From Chryseobacterium sp. H1D6B (lineage in GTDB: Bacteria > Bacteroidota > Bacteroidia > Flavobacteriales > Weeksellaceae): 64,000 nucleotides of DNA. This document shows, piece after piece, positions 16,834 through 25,412 of this stretch (its first letter is position 1; each line of letters opens with the position of its first letter). A program made the position numbers and the translations under genes. The stretch covers positions 4,030,001-4,094,000 of the forward strand of contig NZ_JARXVJ010000001.1 of assembly GCF_029892445.1 (NCBI RefSeq), given 5' to 3'. The notes under the pieces are model-generated. The model made no database searches, was not told the DNA's origin, and was given only the letters and a program-made list of their open reading frames with translations.

Positions 16834-17220
16834 TTAATTGCTTAAGACTTCGGAGAGCAAATTGAATTTCGGAATGTCTATCTCAAAAGTTTCTTGAGTA
16901 TCCATATTTTTAATTAAGTATTTTCCGCTCATATTACCTACTCCGGAACGAAGCATCACATTAGAAAAATAAGCGAAATTATCGCCTGTTTCTATTTCTG
17001 GTGTCAAGCCTATCACACCATCTCCTATAATCTCTGTATATCCGAAACCTACATCGAAAATAAGCCATTTTCTTTTTAAAACTTTTATAGAAAAAGGACC
17101 TTCATTTTCTATCGTAATATTGTATTTAAAAACATAACGATTTTCAGAGGGATAACTGTTTTTACTATCATATTCAGGTATTACTGAAACTTTGATATTG
17201 GAAGTAATTTTAGAAAACAT
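16834..17220 (-). CDS. apaG: ApaG-domain protein
   Basis: The 128-residue protein is a single ApaG (DUF525) domain, an immunoglobulin-like beta fold found alone in bacteria and in F-box proteins of eukaryotes. Typical segments are YVFKYNITIENEGPFSIKVL, KRKWLIFD and the glycine-rich LRSGVGNMSGKYLI. ApaG has been linked to cobalt/magnesium resistance, though its biochemical role is not settled. I used the ATG at 17220; a TTG nine codons upstream falls in the odhB terminator. It lies downstream of odhA-odhB in the same direction but beyond their terminator. Confidence 0.88.
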   Translation of the reverse strand: MFSKITSNIKVSVIPEYDSKNSYPSENRYVFKYNITIENEGPFSIKVLKRKWLIFDVGFGYTEIIGDGVIGLTPEIETGDNFAYFSNVMLRSGVGNMSGKYLIKNMDTQETFEIDIPKFNLLSEVLSN

Positions 17221-17245
17221 CACATTTGTTTTGTTAGATAAATAC

Positions 17246-17274
17246 AAAAATCTCGCCTTTTTTAAGGCGAGATT
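17246..17274 (-). terminator. Terminator of the odhA-odhB operon
   Basis: AATCTCGCC and GGCGAGATT form a perfect 9-bp stem; on the reverse strand a T-run follows. Confidence 0.85.
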
Positions 17275-17301
17275 GAAAATTATATTATAATAATCTTAAA
17301 A

Positions 17302-18555
17302 TTATAATTCTAAAGCTTTTCTTTCGTCACCACCCATTAATATTTCAACAGGATTATCGATACCTTCTTTTACGGCTACTAAGAATCCTACAGATTCTTT
17401 ACCATCAATAATTCTGTGGTCATAAGACATTGCAACGTACATCATTGGACGAATTACAACCTGTCCGTCTACAGCAACTGGTCTCTGGATAATATTGTGC
17501 ATTCCTAAGATGGCAGACTGAGGAGGGTTGATGATAGGTGTAGATAACATAGAACCGAAAGTACCGCCGTTAGTGATCGTAAACGTACCGCCAGTCATTT
17601 CGTCAACTGTAATTTTACCGTCTCTTACTTTAGTCGCCAGATCTTTTATGTTTGCTTCTACTCCTCTGAAAGTCATATTTTCAGCGTTTCTCAATACAGG
17701 AACCATCAATCCTTTAGGACCTGAAACTGCTATTGAAATATCGCAGAAATCGTAATTAATTTTGAAATCTCCATCAATAGATGCATTTACGTCCGGATAC
17801 ATTTTTAAAGCTCTTGTAACCGCTTTTGTAAAGAAAGACATGAAACCAAGTCCGATTCCGTGTTTTTGAGAGAATTCGTCTTTATACTGCTTTCTTAATC
17901 TGAAGATTTCAGACATGTCAACTTCATTGAAAGTTGTCAGCATCGCAGTTTCATTTTTTACAGAAACTAATCTTGAAGCGATTTTTCTTCTAAGAACTGA
18001 AAGTTTAGTCGTTGTTGAAGCTCTAGAACCTGCAGCAGATAATGAATTTCCTCCCATTGCTGGAACTGCAGCTAATTCAGCGTCAGTTTTAGTGATTCTT
18101 CCATCTCTTCCAGATCCTGAAACTTGTCCTGCGTCAACTCCTTTTTCGTCAAGTATTTTCTTAGCAGCAGGAGACGGAGCACCAGTTGCATAAGTTTGTG
18201 CCGCAGCTGCCTGAACAGCTGGTTTTGGAGCTTCAGCTTTTACAGGCTCAGCAGCTTTAGGTGCTTCTTCTGTTTTAGGAGCTTCAGCAGGAGCAGCTCC
18301 GCCATCTGGCTTAGCAGCATCCCTATCAATTAAACAAACTACCTGACCTACTTGTACCACATCACCTTCTTCTGCTTTTAAAGTGATAACACCACTTTCT
18401 TCTGCAGGCAATTCAAGAGTTGCTTTGTCTGAGTCTACCTCAGCGATAGGTTGATCTTTTTCTACATAATCACCATCTTTTACAAGCCAAGTTGCAATTT
18501 CAACTTCTGTAATTGATTCTCCCGGTGAAGGAACTTTCATTTCTAAAATTGACAT
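17302..18555 (-). CDS. odhB: Dihydrolipoamide succinyltransferase (2-oxoglutarate dehydrogenase E2)
   Basis: The 417-residue protein starts with a lipoyl domain ([20 protein letters not shown], lipoyl lysine K44 in [10 protein letters not shown]), then a long Ala/Pro/Glu/Lys linker, the E3-binding domain ([20 protein letters not shown]) and the catalytic domain with active-site H380 in SYDHRIIDG. The N-terminal [13 protein letters not shown] is diagnostic of the succinyl E2. It works in the citric acid cycle with OdhA, which is encoded 41 bases upstream on the same strand, and with E3 encoded elsewhere. Confidence 0.96.
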   Translation of the reverse strand: MSILEMKVPSPGESITEVEIATWLVKDGDYVEKDQPIAEVDSDKATLELPAEESGVITLKAEEGDVVQVGQVVCLIDRDAAKPDGGAAPAEAPKTEEAPKAAEPVKAEAPKPAVQAAAAQTYATGAPSPAAKKILDEKGVDAGQVSGSGRDGRITKTDAELAAVPAMGGNSLSAAGSRASTTTKLSVLRRKIASRLVSVKNETAMLTTFNEVDMSEIFRLRKQYKDEFSQKHGIGLGFMSFFTKAVTRALKMYPDVNASIDGDFKINYDFCDISIAVSGPKGLMVPVLRNAENMTFRGVEANIKDLATKVRDGKITVDEMTGGTFTITNGGTFGSMLSTPIINPPQSAILGMHNIIQRPVAVDGQVVIRPMMYVAMSYDHRIIDGKESVGFLVAVKEGIDNPVEILMGGDERKALEL

Positions 18556-18596
18556 ATGAGTATTTTTTTATTTTTTAATTGAATATTATTTATTGA

Positions 18597-21413
18597 TTAT
18601 GCTGTTACCGGTCTTTTCACAGGAGCATCATTTCTGTCGAAAACTCTGTTGATAACTGCATTTTGGTTTTTCTCAAACATTTTATGACTTCCTGGAGCCG
18701 GAGCACCACTTGGTACAGGAGAAATCACCTGGATTCCTGTATCTCTGAAGTTTCTTAAAATGTAAGACCAAGCTCCCATATTTTCAGGTTCTTCCTGAGC
18801 CCAAACCAATTCTTTTCTATTTTCATATTTACTGAAGACCGCTTCAATAGCATCAGTCTGTAATGGATACAGCTGTTCGAATCTTACTAAAGCAATATTT
18901 TCAGCATTAAGTTCTTCTTTCTTAGCCAGCAATTCAAAATACAATTTACCAGAACAAAGAACTAATTTTTCTACTTTTTTAGGATCAGCAGTTGGATCGT
19001 CTAAGATCGGCTGGAAACTTCCAGCTGCAAAATCTTCAAGCGGAGAAACCACTTTCGGATGTCTCAACAAAGATTTAGGGCTCATTACGATCAACGGCTT
19101 TCTGAAAGACCATTTCAATTGTCTTCTCAATAAGTGGAAATAGTTAGCTGGTGAAGTAATATTTGCTACCACCATATTTTCATTCGCGCAAAGCGTCAAG
19201 AATCTTTCTAGTCTTGCTGAAGAGTGTTCTGCACCCTGCCCTTCTGAACCGTGAGGAAGTAACATCACGAGCCCGTTTTGAAGTTTCCATTTTTCTTCTG
19301 CAGCCGCCAGATATTGGTCTACGATGATTTGAGCACCGTTTACAAAGTCTCCGAACTGAGCTTCCCAAATTGTTAATGTATTAGGAGAAGCCATCGCATA
19401 TCCATAATCGAAACCTAAAACGCCATATTCTGAAAGGTGGGAGTTGAAAATATCAAATCTGTTTTCAGAAACATGTTTTAACGGCACGTATTCTTCTTCT
19501 GTATCTTCAGTTTTTACTACCGCATGTCTGTGGGAGAAAGTTCCTCTTTCCACATCTTCACCAGAAATTCTCACATTGTGGCCTTCGGTAAGTAAAGTTG
19601 CATATGCTAACCATTCGCCTAAAGCCCAGTCTAAAGAGTTTCCTTCAATCGCTTTGATACGGTTTTCAAAGAGTCTTGTGATCTTATTGATGAATTTCTT
19701 ATCTGCCGGAAGTGTTGACATGTTCAATGCCAATTCTTTCAGCTTCGTGATATCATATTGAGTATCTACCGGCGTCTGAACTGCTCCTCTTTTCGCGATC
19801 GGATAAGGAACCCAGTCTTCAGACATAAACGGATCCATTGTATTTCTTTCAATTTCTTTAGAAGCATCAAAGTCTTTATCTAAAAGTGCTTTGAAATCCA
19901 CTTCCATTTTCTTAAGAATATCATTGGAAACAACGCTTCCCTGGATCAATTTATCTTTATAAATTTCTCTTGGGTTAGGGTGTTTAGAAATTAATTTATA
20001 CAGGTTAGGCTGAGTGAATCTTGGCTCATCCCCTTCGTTGTGGCCGTATTTTCTATATCCTAATAGATCAATGTAAACATCTTTTCCGAATTTAGCTCTG
20101 AAATCTGCTGCAAAGTGAATTGCATGTACTACCGCTTCTGCATCATCTGCATTTACGTGCATTACTGGAGATTCAGTAACTTTTGCAATATCTGTACAAT
20201 ACGTTGAAGATCTTGCATCAGCATAATTGGTTGTAAATGAAACCTGGTTGTTCACTACGATATGAACAGTTCCTCCTGTTCTGTAGCCTTCCAAATTCAT
20301 CATCTGTGCAACCTCGTACACAATACCCTGTCCTGCAACTGCTCCATCTCCATGGATAATGATCGGTAAAATTTTAGAGTAATCTCCTTTATATTTATCG
20401 TCTACTTCAGCACGGCAGATCCCTTCTACCAAAGCAGCAACTGTTTCTAAGTGCGACGGGTTTGGAGTCAAGTTAATTGAAACTTCTTCTCCTGAAGCCG
20501 TTTTTATTCTTTTAGAAGATCCTAAGTGATATTTAACGTCACCGGAGAATACATCTTCTTCAAATTCTTTTCCTTCAAATTCTGAGAAAATCTGCTTATA
20601 AGATTTCCCGAAAATGTTAGATAATACATTTAGTCTTCCTCTGTGGGCCATACCCAAAACAACCTCATCAACTCCTAATTGAGAAGATCTTGAGATCAGC
20701 TGGTCTAGAGCAGGGATTAATGTTTCACCACCCTCTAGAGAGAATCTTTTCTGACCTACAAATTTTGTATGCAGATAGTTTTCAAAAGCAACCGCCTGAT
20801 TCAACTTTAATAAGATCTCCGTTTTTTCATTAGCTGAAAGGTTTGGGTGGTTCTCATTAACCTGAAGCCATTTTTTGATGAAATCTTTTTCTTCAACATT
20901 GTTGATGTAAGTATATTCAACACCGATAGAATCACAGTAAATGTTTTCTAAGTGCTTGATAAGATCCTGCAAAGTAGCAGGTTCTTTCATACCAGTCTCA
21001 ACTGCACAGTTGAATTTTGTATTAAGATCTTCCTTGCTCAGACCGAAATTTTCGATATCTAAGGTCGGCATGTAGTGTCTTCTTTCTCTTACAGGGTTTG
21101 TTTTTGTAAACAAATGGCCTCTAGTTCTGTAAGCCTCAATAAGGTTTACTACTTTAAACTCTTTTTTGATATGTTCAGGAACTTCTCCATTGGATACCGC
21201 CTGAGATATTTGTTGAACTGCTGGTGCAGCAGTCGCTCCAGCTTTACTATATTGAATGCTATCGTCATCTCCGTAGTTCTCTAAAGCAAAATCGAAGCCT
21301 TGAAAAAAGGCCTTCCATGATGGTTCTAAAGAATCTGGGAATTTTAAATACTGTTGGTATAAATCCTCAATTAATTGAGAATGAGCTGCGTTTAGGAATG
21401 AAAATCTGTCCAT
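18597..21413 (-). CDS. odhA: 2-oxoglutarate dehydrogenase E1 component
   Basis: The 938-residue thiamine-diphosphate enzyme decarboxylates 2-oxoglutarate and passes the succinyl group to OdhB. The N-terminus (FLNAAHSQLIEDLYQQYLKF) is the E1o subunit-binding segment. The TPP-binding core shows GMAHRGRLNVL, the GDGAVAGQG motif and NNQVSFTTN, and the C-terminal transketolase-like half has LLPHGSEGQGAEHSSAR and LLRHPKVVSPLEDF. Length is normal for a simple E1o, without an N-terminal succinyltransferase fusion. It forms an operon with odhB. Confidence 0.97.
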   Translation of the reverse strand: MDRFSFLNAAHSQLIEDLYQQYLKFPDSLEPSWKAFFQGFDFALENYGDDDSIQYSKAGATAAPAVQQISQAVSNGEVPEHIKKEFKVVNLIEAYRTRGHLFTKTNPVRERRHYMPTLDIENFGLSKEDLNTKFNCAVETGMKEPATLQDLIKHLENIYCDSIGVEYTYINNVEEKDFIKKWLQVNENHPNLSANEKTEILLKLNQAVAFENYLHTKFVGQKRFSLEGGETLIPALDQLISRSSQLGVDEVVLGMAHRGRLNVLSNIFGKSYKQIFSEFEGKEFEEDVFSGDVKYHLGSSKRIKTASGEEVSINLTPNPSHLETVAALVEGICRAEVDDKYKGDYSKILPIIIHGDGAVAGQGIVYEVAQMMNLEGYRTGGTVHIVVNNQVSFTTNYADARSSTYCTDIAKVTESPVMHVNADDAEAVVHAIHFAADFRAKFGKDVYIDLLGYRKYGHNEGDEPRFTQPNLYKLISKHPNPREIYKDKLIQGSVVSNDILKKMEVDFKALLDKDFDASKEIERNTMDPFMSEDWVPYPIAKRGAVQTPVDTQYDITKLKELALNMSTLPADKKFINKITRLFENRIKAIEGNSLDWALGEWLAYATLLTEGHNVRISGEDVERGTFSHRHAVVKTEDTEEEYVPLKHVSENRFDIFNSHLSEYGVLGFDYGYAMASPNTLTIWEAQFGDFVNGAQIIVDQYLAAAEEKWKLQNGLVMLLPHGSEGQGAEHSSARLERFLTLCANENMVVANITSPANYFHLLRRQLKWSFRKPLIVMSPKSLLRHPKVVSPLEDFAAGSFQPILDDPTADPKKVEKLVLCSGKLYFELLAKKEELNAENIALVRFEQLYPLQTDAIEAVFSKYENRKELVWAQEEPENMGAWSYILRNFRDTGIQVISPVPSGAPAPGSHKMFEKNQNAVINRVFDRNDAPVKRPVTA

Positions 21414-21459
21414 TATTACAGTTTATCTATTATTAAATTTTGTTTATTGAATTAATCCT

Positions 21460-21467
21460 CAAATTTA
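21460..21467 (-). promoter_or_regulatory. -7 box TAAATTTG before odhA
   Basis: A TAnnTTTG match on the reverse strand lies 46 bases upstream of the odhA ATG. Confidence 0.4.
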
Positions 21468-21537
21468 ATAAAAAAAACCGAGTTGAGCCTGCCACAAATC
21501 ATTAAAAAAAACTATGAATGAAATAATGTTCAAGAAT

Positions 21538-22578
21538 TTACTTGAAAACGGATAATGAGAGCTTCATATTGACCTCCTGACCCTCTATCGGACGTTCAAT
21601 AAAAGTCTGGCGGATATCACCAAAACGCATTTCATCTTTTTTAGCTTTTTGAATCAGCTGCTGGATCGCTTTTATCCTTCCCGAATAAGGCCCCTTGTAA
21701 TACATAATGTAATTCTGAGTAGGACTTATCGATCTGAAATTAAAATTATTATCCGAAAACCCTATTTTTTTAGATAAAGGAATTCCCAGAAAATAAGATA
21801 CTTCATTATCTTTATAATTATCTGCATCTGTAATTAAAATTGGATAACCAAATTCATCATCCTTTTTACCCAGATCCATTGTTACATAATTATAGACTTT
21901 ACTGTAATTCATAACAATATTTCTGTAAAGAGCATCTTTTTTATTGGAGGCACTTACATTAATCCCCAGCACTAATTTAGCTTCTTCATTTTCCACCATC
22001 AGGCTGTCATATTTAATGGTCGCCATCTGCTTGTCTTTTTCCACTTTATTTCCTAAAACATTTTTTAGGTTGACCATACTTTTGTCAATATTTTCGGTAA
22101 ACCTGTCTTCTGTCCAAAAATTCTGAACTCTGCTTAAAACAGATAATTTCGGGGTGTGAACGTACCAGATAATTTTAGTTTTCTCTGCGGAAACGGGTTT
22201 AAATTTAATATTTACAAGGGTGGGATTTTCATTTCTATCTTCGAAAAGCTGGTATTTCAGTGTTTTATTTGGATTTTCATATCTGATGAACATTTCTCCA
22301 TCTGTATCATTTTTAGGATCAACATAGCTTATTGCACTGCCATTCCCTTCATAAGGAGTATAATAATCGATATCAATGGTTTTGGAACTTGTAAAAAAGT
22401 TATTCCAGCGTGTAAAATTCTGCAGATTGTTAAACTGGTGAAACACCTTATCTATGGGGTAATCCACCTCTTTTTCCAGCTGAAAGCTTTTACTCTCATC
22501 CACGAAATAATACATGGAAAGTGAATAAGCACCTGCCAGTAATACAATAATTACACTTACTATTTTGAAAAAACGCAT
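21538..22578 (-). CDS. Membrane-anchored SRPBCC-like protein with possible effector-binding second domain
   Basis: The 346-residue protein (start MRFFKIVSVIIVLLAGAY) has one N-terminal membrane segment. Residues about 25-170 look like a polyketide-cyclase/START-like (SRPBCC) lipid- or ligand-binding fold (VDYPIDKVFHQFNNLQNFTR). The region from about 180 to the end is weaker but resembles a GyrI/SOUL-like effector-binding domain (NYIMYYKGPYSGRIKAIQQL). I recognise no specific function. The ATG at 22578 is chosen because a -7 box lies 4 bases before it; an earlier in-frame start six codons upstream would overlap that box. Confidence 0.7.
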   Translation of the reverse strand: MRFFKIVSVIIVLLAGAYSLSMYYFVDESKSFQLEKEVDYPIDKVFHQFNNLQNFTRWNNFFTSSKTIDIDYYTPYEGNGSAISYVDPKNDTDGEMFIRYENPNKTLKYQLFEDRNENPTLVNIKFKPVSAEKTKIIWYVHTPKLSVLSRVQNFWTEDRFTENIDKSMVNLKNVLGNKVEKDKQMATIKYDSLMVENEEAKLVLGINVSASNKKDALYRNIVMNYSKVYNYVTMDLGKKDDEFGYPILITDADNYKDNEVSYFLGIPLSKKIGFSDNNFNFRSISPTQNYIMYYKGPYSGRIKAIQQLIQKAKKDEMRFGDIRQTFIERPIEGQEVNMKLSLSVFK

Positions 22579-22582
22579 CGTA

Positions 22583-22590
22583 CAAAAGTA
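22583..22590 (-). promoter_or_regulatory. -7 box TACTTTTG, leaderless start
   Basis: A TAnnTTTG match on the reverse strand ends 4 bases before the ATG at 22578. Confidence 0.45.
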
Positions 22591-22597
22591 ATACAAA

Positions 22598-22627
22598 TAA
22601 AAAAAGTGACCAATATGTTGATCACTC
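22598..22627 (-). terminator. Terminator of the glycogen operon
   Basis: On the reverse strand AGTGATCA pairs with TGGTCACT (one wobble) and is followed by seven T residues, just after glgC. Confidence 0.75.
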
Positions 22628-22648
22628 TAGTTGTATGTTTATAAAAAA

Positions 22649-23917
22649 TTATCCAATATGGGTTCCGGGAGAAAGAACAGCGCCTTTTTTTACGACAACG
22701 ATTCCGTCCTGCACAGAGTGGGTTCCAAAATCTCCATCCGGAAGATGTCTTCCGCCGATGATCCTTACATTATCCCCGATATAGCAGTTTTTATCTAAAA
22801 TTGCTTTTTCAATGTAACAGTATTTTCCAATTCCCATATTCGGGCGGCCATTTTTATCATTCATTACAATTTCTGTAGTATTTTGATAAAAATCGGCTCC
22901 CATTACATAAGAATTAACAATCGTGCTGCCTTTATCTATTCTTGTTCTGTTTCCTATCACTGAGTTCTCTATTTTATCTGCCATGATGATACATCCGTCT
23001 CCAAATACAGCCTTACTTACATAGGAACCGTTAATTTTAGACGGCGGAAGCATTCTTGCTCTTGTATAAATGGGTGAGGAAGAAAACAGATTGAACTGCG
23101 GAAAATCATGACACAGATCTAAATTCGCTTCATAAAAAGATTCAATCGTTCCTATATCTGTCCAATATCCTTCAAATTGATAACTCAGCGTAGTATAATT
23201 CCCTATAGAATTAGGAATAATATCTTTTCCAAAGTCATCTCCGGCACCATCATCAAACATTTTTTTAAGAATTGTTTTTGTGAAAATATAAATTCCCATC
23301 GATGCCAGATATTCCTTTCCTTCATTCTTGTTCTTTTCTGAAACTTCAGATTTCCAGTCTTCCAGAATATCGAATCCAGGTTTTTCTGTAAAAGAGGTAA
23401 TATTTCCTTCTTCATCCGATTTCAGAATTCCAAAACCAGTAGCATCTTTGGCATTCACAGGAATGGTAGCAATAGTGACGTCGCCGCCCTTTTCGATATG
23501 ATAGTTCAGCATTTCTCTAAAATCCATTTGATAAAGCTGATCTCCGGAAAGAATTAAGATGTAATCATAATCATATTTTTCAAGATGTTTCATAGACTGG
23601 CGTACAGCATCTGCCGTCCCTTGATACCAGCTTTCATTTTCCACATTTTGTTCCGCAGCAAGGATGTCTACAAACCCTTTGCTGAAAATATCAAAATGAT
23701 AAGAATTTTTAATATGTGAGTTTAAAGATGCGGAATTAAACTGTGTTAAAACCAAAATTTTATTCAATCCCGAATTCAGACAGTTAGAAATAGGAATATC
23801 AACCAATCTATATTTTCCAGCAATCGGAACTGCCGGTTTTGATCTTGAATATGTTAACGGGAAAAGCCTTGTTCCCCTTCCTCCTCCTAAAACAATAGAA
23901 ATAACATTGCGATTCAT
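22649..23917 (-). CDS. glgC: Glucose-1-phosphate adenylyltransferase (ADP-glucose pyrophosphorylase)
   Basis: The 422-residue enzyme makes ADP-glucose from glucose-1-phosphate and ATP, the committed step of glycogen synthesis. The nucleotide-binding LGGGRGTRLFPLTYSRSKPA and the substrate-binding KYRLVDIPISNCLNSG segments are at the N-terminus, GDQLYQMDF follows in the catalytic domain, and the C-terminus is a left-handed beta-helix with hexapeptide-like repeats (GDGCIIMADKIENSVIGNRT). It is the last gene of a glgB-glgA-glgC operon, 85 bases after glgA. Confidence 0.96.
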   Translation of the reverse strand: MNRNVISIVLGGGRGTRLFPLTYSRSKPAVPIAGKYRLVDIPISNCLNSGLNKILVLTQFNSASLNSHIKNSYHFDIFSKGFVDILAAEQNVENESWYQGTADAVRQSMKHLEKYDYDYILILSGDQLYQMDFREMLNYHIEKGGDVTIATIPVNAKDATGFGILKSDEEGNITSFTEKPGFDILEDWKSEVSEKNKNEGKEYLASMGIYIFTKTILKKMFDDGAGDDFGKDIIPNSIGNYTTLSYQFEGYWTDIGTIESFYEANLDLCHDFPQFNLFSSSPIYTRARMLPPSKINGSYVSKAVFGDGCIIMADKIENSVIGNRTRIDKGSTIVNSYVMGADFYQNTTEIVMNDKNGRPNMGIGKYCYIEKAILDKNCYIGDNVRIIGGRHLPDGDFGTHSVQDGIVVVKKGAVLSPGTHIG

Positions 23918-24002
23918 AAATATATTTTGGGTTTTTAATTTTTACTACTTTTTTAAATATATGCCAAGCATAATTTAACACTTCAATGCTTGTGCCATAC
24001 TG

Positions 24003-25409
24003 CTATTTCCTGTATAAATCTAAGTATTTTTCTGCTGATTTTTCCCATGCAAAATCGAATTTCATATTCGCATAGATAAGGTTCTGCATCACTTCTTTTT
24101 GATTATAAATACTTATCGCTCTATTCATTGCATGAATAACATCATCTACACCTGCATACGTGAAATTAAGTCCTGCGCCGCCAGTCGAAATATCAGCTAC
24201 AGTATCTCTCAATCCGCCGGTATACCTTACTACGGGAATAGTGCCATATCTCATAGAATACATCTGGTTTAATCCGCATGGTTCTACTCTCGAAGGCATT
24301 AATAAAAAGTCTGCAGAGGCGTATATTTTATGTGAAAGATGTTCTTTATATCCTAAATCTAACGCGAAATTAGAATAGATATACTCATACTCTTTCAGTT
24401 TATTTTCTATATATGTATTTCCTGATCCTAAAATTATGATATTTAATGCTCCGTAACTTTGTTTTATACTTCTCCAAACTACATCCGGAAGAAGATCAGC
24501 TCCTTTTTCTGTTGCAAATCTTCCAATAAATGCAAACAAAGGGAGTTCAGGATTTAGCCCATATTCTTTACAAAGCTTAAGCTTACCTTTCTTTTTCTGC
24601 TCCACAGCATTTTTGATACTGAAATTATAATCAAGCATTGGATCTGTCTCAGGATCCCATACTTCTGTATCTATTCCGTTGATAATTCCGTATGCTTTCC
24701 CGAATTCCTGGCGGACCAGACTTTCTAAGCCTTTAAAACTTATAAATAACTCTTCCAAATATCCTGCCGAAACCGTTGTAAAAGCATGTGAACATTTAAT
24801 CATACACGCAAGAGGATTAATATATCCTTTCCAGTCTAAAAGACCCCATTTCCAGCTGTCGAAATCCGGCATATAATCCACCATATTCCAGTTCATCATT
24901 CCTTGATATTCGCCGTTATGGATTGTTCCTATAGTTTTTACACCTTTTAAAAATTCAAATTCCGGGCAGTATTCTATCATAAAAGGAACCAATCCTGTAT
25001 GATAATCATGACAGTGAAGTACATCTGGACGGATCTGCATGGCAGTCAGCCAATGTAAAATTCCCTGCTGAAATGCTAAGAACTGAAAACTTTCATCCTG
25101 ATACCCGTAAGGGTTTTCGCGGTCTAAAAGTCCGGGTATTTTTACCATGTACAGCTCAAAACCTAGAACATCAGTTTTCTCTTTCATCACCTGGACCTGA
25201 AGCATATTCGGGCCCTGATGAATAAACCCGTCAAAAACAACATCAAATTCATGATCATAAATGAAAGCTTTATTATACCAAGGCATCACTACCTTCGCTT
25301 CCACTCCTTTTATTTTGTTTTGATATTTGGGCAGTGCACCTACCACATCGGCCAGCCCTCCTACTTTTGCCACCGGATAACATTCCGTACTAAGATGAAA
25401 AACAGTCAT
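24003..25409 (-). CDS. glgA: Glycogen synthase (GT5)
   Basis: The 468-residue GT-B enzyme transfers glucose from ADP-glucose to a growing alpha-1,4-glucan. The N-terminus has the ADP-binding KVGGL motif (MTVFHLSTECYPVAKVGGLA), the middle holds HCHDYHTGLVPF and INGIDTEVWDPETD, and the C-terminal domain carries RFATEKGADLLP and the PSRVEPCGLNQMYSMRYG segment with the catalytic-site glutamate. The start is 3 bases downstream of glgB, so the two are co-transcribed. Confidence 0.96.
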   Translation of the reverse strand: MTVFHLSTECYPVAKVGGLADVVGALPKYQNKIKGVEAKVVMPWYNKAFIYDHEFDVVFDGFIHQGPNMLQVQVMKEKTDVLGFELYMVKIPGLLDRENPYGYQDESFQFLAFQQGILHWLTAMQIRPDVLHCHDYHTGLVPFMIEYCPEFEFLKGVKTIGTIHNGEYQGMMNWNMVDYMPDFDSWKWGLLDWKGYINPLACMIKCSHAFTTVSAGYLEELFISFKGLESLVRQEFGKAYGIINGIDTEVWDPETDPMLDYNFSIKNAVEQKKKGKLKLCKEYGLNPELPLFAFIGRFATEKGADLLPDVVWRSIKQSYGALNIIILGSGNTYIENKLKEYEYIYSNFALDLGYKEHLSHKIYASADFLLMPSRVEPCGLNQMYSMRYGTIPVVRYTGGLRDTVADISTGGAGLNFTYAGVDDVIHAMNRAISIYNQKEVMQNLIYANMKFDFAWEKSAEKYLDLYRK

Positions 25410-25412
25410 TTT

